DNA of 32,710 nt from an uncultured Bacteroidales bacterium (GTDB taxonomy: Bacteria; Bacteroidota; Bacteroidia; Bacteroidales; JACABE01): NCBI GenBank assembly GCA_903936865.1, contig CAIZXK010000202.1, forward strand, positions 1 through 32,710. Direction: 5' to 3'. Of this stretch, positions 9,040 to 17,563 are shown piece by piece (position 1 is the first letter of the stretch; every line of letters begins with the position of its first letter). A model generated the notes under the pieces. It saw only the letters and a program-made list of their open reading frames with translations. It was not told where the DNA came from and ran no database searches. A program made the translations under genes and the position numbers.

Positions 9040-10173
9040 TTAGTACAACGCGTGCAAATATTTCCCTCCAAAATATATTCTATCTTTATCAACAACTACT
9101 GAAGATCTGATTTTTTCATAAGTTGAATACCTCCACACTTCTATACCACTTTGCAAATCAATAGCATAAAGATTGCCATCATCACTTCCTGCATAAACAA
9201 TTCCATCACTTATAGCTGGAGAAGAATGAAAAGCTCTGCCGGCTGTAAATTCCCAGATTTTTATACCATTCGTTTTTTCAAAACAATGTAATTTCCCATC
9301 TTTTGATCCAATAACTATATAGTTACCCGAAACTGCTGATGAAGAAAATATTGCATTTCCGGTTACCGATTTCCAAATCAGATTTCCACTGTTTGCTTCT
9401 ATCGCATATAAAGATTTGTCGATACTTCCAATATATAAAACATTGTTAGTTATTGCAGGAGATGAATGTACACCAGCTTCCGTCTTATATTTCCAACATA
9501 AATCACCATTTTTTATATTGAGTGCATAAATATTTTTATCTCTGCTTCCAAAATAGATTTTGTCTTTATATATAGCTGGTGATGAGATAATCCAACCATT
9601 TGTTTCAAATTTCCACTTAAGTTTTCCGGTGATAGAATCCAATGCATAGAATGTTTTATCCATGCTACCGAAGTAAATTGTATAATCAAGGTAAACAGGA
9701 GAAGAGAATATCCAATCTTCCGTTTTGTATTTCCATTTTAAAATTCCATTGTTCAGTTGGATTGCATAAAAATAGGTATCAAAACCACCAAAAAAAACCA
9801 GATTTTTATGAACCAAAGCGGATGATCTTATTTCCTTTTGAGTTTTGAAACGCCATATTTCTTCTCCAGTTTGCTGATCTAGTGCAAAAAAATACTTACT
9901 TTCACTACCAAAAAGGAGCATATTATTATGTACCAAAGGTGTTGAATTCACTCCACTCAACTGATGAAATTTCCAATAAAGTCCATTCAGATATTTTATA
10001 CCTTTCTCTTTATATTCACCTGTTCTATTATTATTTGCACGAAAAACTGCTTGCTTTTCATATTTTCCATCATCATATAAACTCAGCAATTTATTGGTTA
10101 TTCGCAAAAAAGAAGATACCTGAGCAATTGCATGATTTTCGCGTATTTGTATTTTATTATTATCTTCCGGCAT
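9040..10173 (-). CDS. PQQ-like/BamB-like beta-propeller repeat protein without an evident signal peptide
   Basis: About eight repeats of the type 'YALDSITGKLKWKFETNGWIISSPAIYKDKIYFGSRDKNI', and an N-terminal 'FRANNNRTGEYKEKG' segment common ahead of PQQ-type propellers. The N-terminus is charged and lacks a signal peptide. Confidence 0.85.
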   Translation of the reverse strand: MPEDNNKIQIRENHAIAQVSSFLRITNKLLSLYDDGKYEKQAVFRANNNRTGEYKEKGIKYLNGLYWKFHQLSGVNSTPLVHNNMLLFGSESKYFFALDQQTGEEIWRFKTQKEIRSSALVHKNLVFFGGFDTYFYAIQLNNGILKWKYKTEDWIFSSPVYLDYTIYFGSMDKTFYALDSITGKLKWKFETNGWIISSPAIYKDKIYFGSRDKNIYALNIKNGDLCWKYKTEAGVHSSPAITNNVLYIGSIDKSLYAIEANSGNLIWKSVTGNAIFSSSAVSGNYIVIGSKDGKLHCFEKTNGIKIWEFTAGRAFHSSPAISDGIVYAGSDDGNLYAIDLQSGIEVWRYSTYEKIRSSVVVDKDRIYFGGKYLHALY

Positions 10174-10909
10174 ATTCTATCTTAAGATTTTCAAGATCTA
10201 ACTGAAGTTTGGTTTTTGTCTTTTCAAAATGCAAATCCCAGTCATCAATCTCTTTAATTGTTAGATAAGCTTCTGAATATTCCATGTCTGAAATTTCTTG
10301 TTTTAATAAAGCAATTTCAGATTCCAACTTACTGACAATTTGTACCATCCGTTGATATTCAGTAACTTTTTCAGTAATGTTTAAAAAGTGTAATTTCTTG
10401 TTTTCAAGCATTTCTGAAATTTCTTTTACACGATCCAAATCATTTTTGAAATAAGCATTATTTAATTCAACGAAAATAGTTGCTGCCAGCTCTTTCATTT
10501 CTTCCGCAACAATATCAGGATGACATAGTTTGCTTGCTTTTCTGAATAGTTTTTGAATAAGTTTACGTTCTTCAGCATTTAGTTTGAATTGTAATTCTTG
10601 CTTGCTCTTTTGGAAGTTTGAATTATATTCTTCAAAATCTTTTTCTGCATCTTCGTATTCAGCATTTTTGTCGGGATTTACATCTTTTTGGTCAAACAAC
10701 ATTTTTCTTCTATAATCAAGGATTTCATTAACAATTTCGCCTACTTCTTCATTGAATTTAATGCGAAATCTGTGAATTTCCTGTTGAATAGTTGTTCTTT
10801 TGAAGAAAAGTACTGAAAGTTGCGTTTCGAGTAGACTTGCAACTGTTTTTAAGCCAAGTAAATCAATATCTTGTTTTATTTGCGGACTTGAATCTTCTCT
10901 ATGAATCAT
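10160..10909 (-). CDS. Coiled-coil protein with a J-domain-like (DnaJ) segment
   Basis: 'RKLIQKLFRKASKLCHPDIVAEEMKELAATIFVELNNAYFKNDLDRVKEI' has the HPD motif between helices as in J-domains, flanked by charged coiled-coil regions. Overlaps the propeller gene by 14 nt. Confidence 0.7.
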   Translation of the reverse strand: MIHREDSSPQIKQDIDLLGLKTVASLLETQLSVLFFKRTTIQQEIHRFRIKFNEEVGEIVNEILDYRRKMLFDQKDVNPDKNAEYEDAEKDFEEYNSNFQKSKQELQFKLNAEERKLIQKLFRKASKLCHPDIVAEEMKELAATIFVELNNAYFKNDLDRVKEISEMLENKKLHFLNITEKVTEYQRMVQIVSKLESEIALLKQEISDMEYSEAYLTIKEIDDWDLHFEKTKTKLQLDLENLKIEYAGR

Positions 10910-11664
10910 TTTTGTAATCTACCGTTATAATCTCTGGCTGCATCAATGAAAGCAGCTGCTATACCAAGTGAATAAATATCATAGTTTTCCATTCTTTCAG
11001 GATGCCACTGTACACCTAACAAAAAAGGTCTTTCTTCCGGATGTTTCCATTCTATTGCTTCAACTATGCCATCTTGCGATTTTGCTGTAACTTTTAGTAT
11101 ATCAGAGCAATGATCAATAGCTTGGTGATGATAAGAATTTACAATTAATGTTTCCTGATTAGTAATTGCATGTAGTAAAGAGTTGGGTAATATAGTGATT
11201 TCGTGAAAGCAATTATCTTTTTGATCGTTTTCTTTTTGATGTATAATAGTTGTTGAAATTTCCGAAGGAATATCGGTAATCAAATTACCATCCAATACTA
11301 CATTCAGCATTTGCATTCCTCTGCATATACCTAATATTGGCATATTCAGACTCAAAGCCTTTAAAATTAAAAGAAATTCCAACGTATCTCTTTTGTCATC
11401 AATTGATTTACATTTATCTTCCTTTTTAGGTTTCTTATAATGATAGGGATGAATATCATTTCCACCACTTAATAGTAAACCAGAACATTTTTCAAGAAGC
11501 AATTCAGCATTTTTAGGGAGCATTCCATAAAGATTTGTCAATTCAACATTTGATTCACAAGCATTTATCCATTCCTGATATTTAGGATAATTTCCTTCGT
11601 TATCGCCTCTTGATATGGCAATTTTTAAAGTTGTGTTAAAATCATAATGTTGATAATCTGTCAT
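10906..11664 (-). CDS. Class-I glutamine amidotransferase-like / gamma-glutamyl-gamma-aminobutyrate hydrolase family (peptidase C26) protein
   Basis: 'LLLSGGNDIHPYHY', nucleophile motif 'ILGICRGMQMLNV', 'VNSYHHQAID', 'LLGVQWHPERM'. Overlaps the J-domain gene by 4 nt. Confidence 0.85.
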   Translation of the reverse strand: MTDYQHYDFNTTLKIAISRGDNEGNYPKYQEWINACESNVELTNLYGMLPKNAELLLEKCSGLLLSGGNDIHPYHYKKPKKEDKCKSIDDKRDTLEFLLILKALSLNMPILGICRGMQMLNVVLDGNLITDIPSEISTTIIHQKENDQKDNCFHEITILPNSLLHAITNQETLIVNSYHHQAIDHCSDILKVTAKSQDGIVEAIEWKHPEERPFLLGVQWHPERMENYDIYSLGIAAAFIDAARDYNGRLQK

Positions 11665-11666
11665 AT

Positions 11667-12053
11667 CTATGGTTGTTTTCTTGAAAGAAATACAGAACCC
11701 GTTCTTAAACGTTCTAATCCTGACCAGGTTTTATACTGTACAGAATAATAATAGAGGCCTGTATCACAAGGCGTTTGTGTTGCTGTTACGCCTAACCAGG
11801 GAACTGTTTTGTCTGATTGGAAAAAAACCAAATGATTTGAAGTATCGTAAATTTTAGCATTAAAATGATCTTTATCAATTAGATTCAACGAATCGTTAAC
11901 CATCCAAAAATCATCAACACCATCTCCATCCGGCGAAAATCTTGTTGGTATAATTATGTTGTCATCATTGGATATAGGGTCGTCATCTTTTCCGCAAGCA
12001 TAAAATCCTAATATAACAACTAAAACTAATAAAACTGCTTTTAAATTTTTCAT
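11667..12053 (-). CDS. Small lipoprotein consisting essentially of a gliding-motility/T9SS type-B C-terminal-like domain
   Basis: Signal peptide with lipobox-like 'VVILGFYAC|GKDDD'; 'IIPTRFSPDGDGVDDFWMVND' resembles 'PNSFTPNGDGKNDVFKVYG' in the T9SS protein at 23175..25505; ends 'RTGSVFLSRKQP'. Confidence 0.65.
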   Translation of the reverse strand: MKNLKAVLLVLVVILGFYACGKDDDPISNDDNIIIPTRFSPDGDGVDDFWMVNDSLNLIDKDHFNAKIYDTSNHLVFFQSDKTVPWLGVTATQTPCDTGLYYYSVQYKTWSGLERLRTGSVFLSRKQP

Positions 12054-12274
12054 TGGTTTACTTTTTAATATAACGTATTTAAATCAATAGATGTCAATTA
12101 AATAAAAGAAAATTAACACGTTTAGCCAACTAAATATTTTAAATACATTGTGAGTTAATAAACTTAAATTTATAAGTGAAAATAATTTATCAAAAATAAA
12201 CAAATTTTTATGAAAAAGTATATTTCTACATTAAAATTTATTTGCTTAATTTTAGCTTTTAAAAAATCTGTAAT

Positions 12275-12973
12275 ATGTCAAAACTGTATTTAGTACCAAC
12301 ACCCATTGGAAATCTGGAAGATATAACAATAAGAGCGATTAGAATTTTAAAAGAAGTTAATACAATTTTGGCTGAAGATACACGTAAAACCGGTATTTTA
12401 TTGAAACATTATAATATTGAAACGAGAATGCATTCTCATCATCAGTTTAATGAACATAAGACATTATCGCAAATAATTAATAGACTTCAGACAGGCGAAA
12501 TTATGGCTTTGGTTACTGATGCAGGAACTCCAGGAATTTCAGACCCCGGGTATTTACTTATTCGTGAGTGTTTAGTAAATAATATTGGAGTTGAATGCCT
12601 TCCGGGAGCTACTGCATTTGTTCCAGCATTGGTAAATTCAGGTTTTCCTTGTGATCGGTTTGTTTTTGAAGGATTTTTACCTGTTAAAAAAGGAAGACAA
12701 ACAAAACTAAAGCAACTATCGGAAAGTGAACTTACCATGATATTTTACGAATCACCACATCGTTTGGTAAAGACTTTAGAACAATTTGCAGAAGTATTTG
12801 GGAAAGAAAGAAATGCAAGTGTTTCAAGGGAATTAACCAAGATGTTTGAAGAAACGCAAAGAGGAAGTTTGGAAGATATTATTAGTTATTATAAGGACAA
12901 AACAATTAAAGGAGAAATAGTTATAGTTGTTGAAGCTAAGGATAGTAAGAAATCAGTTTTAAATATTGAATAA
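12275..12973 (+). CDS. rsmI: 16S rRNA (cytidine(1402)-2'-O)-methyltransferase RsmI
   Basis: 'LYLVPTPIGNLEDITIRAIRIL', 'ILAEDTRKTGILLKHY', 'ALVTDAGTPGISDPGYLLIRE', 'PGATAFVPALVNSGFP', 'IFYESPHRL'. Confidence 0.95.
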   Translation: MSKLYLVPTPIGNLEDITIRAIRILKEVNTILAEDTRKTGILLKHYNIETRMHSHHQFNEHKTLSQIINRLQTGEIMALVTDAGTPGISDPGYLLIRECLVNNIGVECLPGATAFVPALVNSGFPCDRFVFEGFLPVKKGRQTKLKQLSESELTMIFYESPHRLVKTLEQFAEVFGKERNASVSRELTKMFEETQRGSLEDIISYYKDKTIKGEIVIVVEAKDSKKSVLNIE

Positions 12974-12974
12974 A

Positions 12975-14450
12975 ATGGAAAATATATATAATCAAAACGA
13001 AGATTTAACTAAAAACTACAATTTGTTGAAAACCAAGTTGGAAAATGTTTTTAAAAAAGTAAAACAGACTACAGATTTAAAACAGGCTAAAATATATTTG
13101 ATAGAAATTCAGGGTGAATTTAAAAATATAAAATTAAAACGTGAAGACAGGGAAGAACTTTATGGCAAACTGCAAACTGCATTTTCGGAAATTAATAATA
13201 AGATTGAAAATGAACGATTGGCATTTGAGAATGAAAGTGCTAAAAATTATTTAATATTAAAACCTAAAATTGAAGATGCAGAGTTTTTAGCAAATCATCC
13301 AAAAGATTACAGAGAAAGTTTTGAATTTTTAATTGAAGTTCAGAATCAATTTAAATCATTAAAATTACAGCGTGAACAACGTGAATTGTTATATGCCAGA
13401 CTTCAAAAAGCTTTTGAAACATTAAAATCCAACCAGCCAATATATAAAAAACCAGAGAATATTGAAATTGATGCTAATTATGACGACATACATCAAAAAG
13501 TTGAAAATGTTTGTAAAAATATTGAAATTACAAAAGATTATTATGATGCTAAAGAACAACTTATTGAAGTTCAATCGGAATTAAGAGCAACAACTATTAG
13601 TAGAGAAATTAAAGATGAGCTTTTTGAAAAAATTCAAAAGTCTTTTATAATTATTAATCAAAGAAGAGAGGATGATATTAAAAATATTGAAGAAGAATCC
13701 AGTATTCATTTTAATAATTTTAGAGATGAGATAATGAAAATTGATGAACTTTTAAAAACAGAAAAAGAATACAAAACATATAAAGAAAAACTCAAGTCAA
13801 TTCAATTTGAACTTAGAGATTTGAAGTTGACAAAAGAACATAGAAAGGATTTATTTGATCTGATTCAGTTAAATTTTGAAAAAATAATTGATTTACAGGA
13901 TAAAGAAAAAGGGTACTTTCATAAGGAATCTCAGGAAAATTACAAGAGCCTTAAAGAATTAGTGGAAAAAGGATACAAACAAGCTGAAACCACTCACGAA
14001 TACAAAGATACCCGAGAATTTCTGAAAAAAATACAATCTGAGTTTAAAGGTATAAAACTCAAAAGTGAAGAAAGAGAAGAATTATATTCAAAACTGCAAA
14101 GAGCTTTTGAGATACTGAATACCAGAGTGGATGAGTATTTTCACACCAAGAAAAAGAATTGGGAAGTAAGAATGCAATATAAAATTTCGGAGATGATAAC
14201 CGAAATTGAAAATCTGGAGGATGAGATTGAAGATGAAGAAGAATCGCTTTTGGAACTTGAAGACCAGCTGGATATTATTATTTCTTCTGGTAAGCAAACA
14301 ATTGCAAAAGAAGGTTTGATGGCACGAATTGCTTCTTCAAAAGTAAGTATTCAAAAGAAAAATGAAAAAATAATCGAACTTGATAATGAATTGGAAAAGT
14401 TAGAAGAAAGAGTAAATAAAAGCGAAGATGAACAGGAAGTTGATGAATAA
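12975..14450 (+). CDS. Coiled-coil protein with five 77-aa repeats (DUF349-like) and an acidic C-terminal coiled coil
   Basis: ATG at 12975, 1 nt after the rsmI stop. Repeats align without gaps at residue spacing 77, with core 'LIEIQGEFKNIKLKREDREELYGKLQTAFSEIN'. Confidence 0.75.
   Translation: MENIYNQNEDLTKNYNLLKTKLENVFKKVKQTTDLKQAKIYLIEIQGEFKNIKLKREDREELYGKLQTAFSEINNKIENERLAFENESAKNYLILKPKIEDAEFLANHPKDYRESFEFLIEVQNQFKSLKLQREQRELLYARLQKAFETLKSNQPIYKKPENIEIDANYDDIHQKVENVCKNIEITKDYYDAKEQLIEVQSELRATTISREIKDELFEKIQKSFIIINQRREDDIKNIEEESSIHFNNFRDEIMKIDELLKTEKEYKTYKEKLKSIQFELRDLKLTKEHRKDLFDLIQLNFEKIIDLQDKEKGYFHKESQENYKSLKELVEKGYKQAETTHEYKDTREFLKKIQSEFKGIKLKSEEREELYSKLQRAFEILNTRVDEYFHTKKKNWEVRMQYKISEMITEIENLEDEIEDEEESLLELEDQLDIIISSGKQTIAKEGLMARIASSKVSIQKKNEKIIELDNELEKLEERVNKSEDEQEVDE
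13014..14168 (+). repeat. Five tandem 231-bp (77-codon) protein-level repeats
   Basis: Unit starts NYNLLKTKLE / NYLILKPKIE / NYDDIHQKVE / HFNNFRDEIM / NYKSLKELVE, each counted as 77 residues before the next. Diverged at DNA level. Confidence 0.8.
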
Positions 14451-14459
14451 ATTTTTATT

Positions 14460-15719
14460 TTACAATAAATTAAGTCGATAAGAATCCTGTTTTATAAAAA
14501 TAAACAGAAGTATGGTAAAAGACCAGAGTGAAGAGCCTCCATAGCTGAAAAAAGGCAGAGGAATACCAATAACCGGTAATAAGCCCAATGCCATACCAAT
14601 ATTTACAAAAATGTGCATAAAAAGTATGGATGCAACACCATACCCATAAATTCGACTAAAGGAAGATCGTTGTCGTTCAGCAATATAGATTATTCTTATT
14701 AGTAAGGTCATCAGTAGTCCAACAACTATAAAACTTCCTACAAATCCCCATTCTTCGCCAACAGTACAAAAAATAAAATCAGTACTTTGTTCGGGAACAA
14801 AATTAAATTTGGTTTGAGTTCCATTTAAATAACCTTTACCTAAAAAACCACCTGAACCAATAGCGATTTTAGATTGATTTACATTATATCCGGCACCTTT
14901 TAAGTCTAATTCTTTTCCAAGCAATACATTGATTCTTGATTTCTGATGATCGCCAAGAACATTGTCAAATACATAATCAACTGTAAAAACGAAACCTATT
15001 GTTAATACAGCAAATGTTACTAATGTAATAATAGCTTTTTTATTTCTTCTGATAACCAAGAAAAAAAGAATACCTATAACTACTAATATAGCTGATAAAA
15101 TAAATTTATTAATAAGAAGTGCCAATACAAACAAAACGGCAATCACTAATCCAAAAATCAGGATATTACCAGATAATCCTTCCCGATACATTACTAAAAT
15201 AAAAGTAACATATACCAATGCAGAACCTGTATCATTCTGTAAAAGAATCAGCAATGCAGGTATAAATAATATTAATGCAGCATAAACCTTTGTTTTGATT
15301 TCTTTAATATGAATATCGGTTGCACTCAAAAATTTGGCTAAAGCAAGATTGGTAGCAAATTTTGCAAACTCTGAAGGTTGCAATCCAAAACCTCCAATTT
15401 CAAACCATGATTTTGAACCAGCAGTTGTTTTTCCGGTAACAAGAACTCCTAAAAGTAAAATTAAAAAAAAACCATATATTCCATAAGCAAATTGAGAAAA
15501 GAATTTAGAATCGATTGCCATAATAAATAAAGCCAGAAATAAGGAAGTTGAAATCCATATAAGTTGTTTTCCATAGCTTTGGGTAAAGTCGAGAATACTT
15601 TTATGATTTTCGTCATAAACAGCAGCATAAATATTTATCCAGCCCATAAAAACCAATATTAAATAAATGGTTACGAGCACCCAGTCGATATTTCCTAATA
15701 TGTTTTTTTGTTCTCTCAA
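14460..15719 (-). CDS. rodA: Rod shape-determining protein RodA (SEDS family)
   Basis: 'GSKSWFEIGGFGLQPSEFAKFA', 'FVPEQSTDFIFCTVGEEWGFVGS', 'GIPLPFFSYGGSSLW'; adjacent to PBP2. Confidence 0.93.
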   Translation of the reverse strand: MREQKNILGNIDWVLVTIYLILVFMGWINIYAAVYDENHKSILDFTQSYGKQLIWISTSLFLALFIMAIDSKFFSQFAYGIYGFFLILLLGVLVTGKTTAGSKSWFEIGGFGLQPSEFAKFATNLALAKFLSATDIHIKEIKTKVYAALILFIPALLILLQNDTGSALVYVTFILVMYREGLSGNILIFGLVIAVLFVLALLINKFILSAILVVIGILFFLVIRRNKKAIITLVTFAVLTIGFVFTVDYVFDNVLGDHQKSRINVLLGKELDLKGAGYNVNQSKIAIGSGGFLGKGYLNGTQTKFNFVPEQSTDFIFCTVGEEWGFVGSFIVVGLLMTLLIRIIYIAERQRSSFSRIYGYGVASILFMHIFVNIGMALGLLPVIGIPLPFFSYGGSSLWSFTILLFIFIKQDSYRLNLL

Positions 15720-17533
15720 CGTAAATTCATTAAATTAGCTTCCAACATTCTCTTTTCCAAATCTATTCTTTTTGTCTTTTTTGTTAAATATTTCTCAATC
15801 ATTAAACTAGCAATAGGTGCAGCCCAAACGCCACCAAAACCAGCATTTTCAATAAATACAGCTATTGCGATTTTAGGGTTTTTCATAGGTGCAAATGCAA
15901 TAAAAACCGAGTGATCCTCTCCATGAGGATTCTGTGCTGTTCCTGTCTTTCCACAAACCAAAATACTATCAATACGAGCCATAGATGCTGTTCCTCCAGG
16001 TTCGTTAACAACTTCATACATAGCATCAGCAACTAATTGAAAATATTTATCCTTAACCTTTGTTACATGTTTTTGCAAAAATTCAGGATTTATTTTTTGA
16101 TTTTTACCAATTGCTTTTACAAAGTGAGGAGTATAAAAATAACCTCTATTTGCAAAAATTGTTGCAATGTTTGCCATTTGTAAAGGAATGATTCCAACTT
16201 CACCTTGTCCGATACTTATTGAATAAATAGTACTAAAAGCCCATGAATGAAAACCATAGCGCTTATCATAAAATTTGGAATCGGGAATAAACCCTTTTTT
16301 AACATTCGGAATATCAATATTTAATCTCTGACCCAACCCAAAGCTTTTAACTTTATCAGCCCATAGATTTAGTCCTAGTTCACTGTCTGAAAAGCGATTA
16401 TTTGCCAAACCATGCTGAATTATCCGTTTAAAAACCTGATAGAAATATGGATTACACGACATTTTGATTGCACTTTTTACATTATAGGCATTTGGATGAT
16501 TATGACATCCAACTAATGATTTGTCGCAAGGGAAACCTGTATTTTCTGTAATAACTCCTTCTTCTAAAGCAATCAATGATTGAACTATTTTGAAGATTGA
16601 TCCCGGAGGATATAATGCCATTAAAGCACGATCAAATAAAGGTTTGGTTGGATCTTTCAGCAATTTATTATAATTATAGCCTCTAACTCTGCCAACCAAT
16701 AAGTTAGGATCGTAAGAAGGGCTGGTTACCATTGTTAGAATTTCTCCTGTTTCTGGTTCTATAGCAACAATACTTCCTCTTTTGTTTTGCATAAGTAATT
16801 CCCCGTAAGCCTGAATATCAACATCAATGGTTGAATATAATGCTTCTCCGGCTACTGCAACAGTATCAAATGATCCGTTCTGAAAACTCCCTTTTTCCCG
16901 GTTAAATACATCTACCATGATTATTTTGGAACCTTTTTGCCCTCTCAAAAACTGCTCATAGTATTTTTCCAAACCACTCATTCCAATGTAATCTCCTGAT
17001 TTGTAATATTTGTCAGTTTCAGTAATATTTGGTCCTACTTCTCCAATATAACCTAAGGTATGAGCAGCTATTGGATATGGATATTTACGAAGTGTTCGTG
17101 ATTGAACATAAAAACCACTGTATTTGAACATTTTCTCTTGTAAGTATCCATAATTTTCTTTGGAAATCTGTTTTTCGAAGATTGATGCAGCATAAGGCGA
17201 AAAATTGCGGGCTTTCTTAAGTTTAATTATAAAATCATCTTTCGTAATTCCTATTAATCTACACATTTCCAAAGTATCAAATACTTTTACTTGCTTTGGA
17301 ACTACCATCAAATCATAAACAGCCTCATTGTAAACCAATAATTTCTTGTTTCTATCATAAATTAAACCTCTTGATGGATATTGTGTAACAAATCTCAACG
17401 CATTCCTATTTGCAGAAATGATGTAACTATCATCAACTAGTTGTAAATAAAACAAGCGGGCAACAAATATTAACCCAACTACCACAAAAATTGTAATAAC
17501 AGTGTATTGTCTGTTGCCGTATGCTTTTTTCAT
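15716..17533 (-). CDS. mrdA: Penicillin-binding protein 2
   Basis: 'RGLIYDRNKKLLVYNEAVYDLMVVP', 'PPGSIFKIVQSLIALEEG' (SxxK), 'MSCNPYFYQ' (SxN), 'CGKTGTAQNPHGEDHSVFIAFAP' (KTG). Overlaps rodA by 4 nt. Confidence 0.95.
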   Translation of the reverse strand: MKKAYGNRQYTVITIFVVVGLIFVARLFYLQLVDDSYIISANRNALRFVTQYPSRGLIYDRNKKLLVYNEAVYDLMVVPKQVKVFDTLEMCRLIGITKDDFIIKLKKARNFSPYAASIFEKQISKENYGYLQEKMFKYSGFYVQSRTLRKYPYPIAAHTLGYIGEVGPNITETDKYYKSGDYIGMSGLEKYYEQFLRGQKGSKIIMVDVFNREKGSFQNGSFDTVAVAGEALYSTIDVDIQAYGELLMQNKRGSIVAIEPETGEILTMVTSPSYDPNLLVGRVRGYNYNKLLKDPTKPLFDRALMALYPPGSIFKIVQSLIALEEGVITENTGFPCDKSLVGCHNHPNAYNVKSAIKMSCNPYFYQVFKRIIQHGLANNRFSDSELGLNLWADKVKSFGLGQRLNIDIPNVKKGFIPDSKFYDKRYGFHSWAFSTIYSISIGQGEVGIIPLQMANIATIFANRGYFYTPHFVKAIGKNQKINPEFLQKHVTKVKDKYFQLVADAMYEVVNEPGGTASMARIDSILVCGKTGTAQNPHGEDHSVFIAFAPMKNPKIAIAVFIENAGFGGVWAAPIASLMIEKYLTKKTKRIDLEKRMLEANLMNLR

Positions 17534-17563
17534 TTAAAATAATATGCTGTTACCTAAGGGATA

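Noticed and set aside
14460-17533. rodA/mrdA 4-nt overlap as an unusual arrangement
   Set aside because: Tight rodA-PBP2 pairing is normal in bacteria; nothing anomalous in catalytic motifs.
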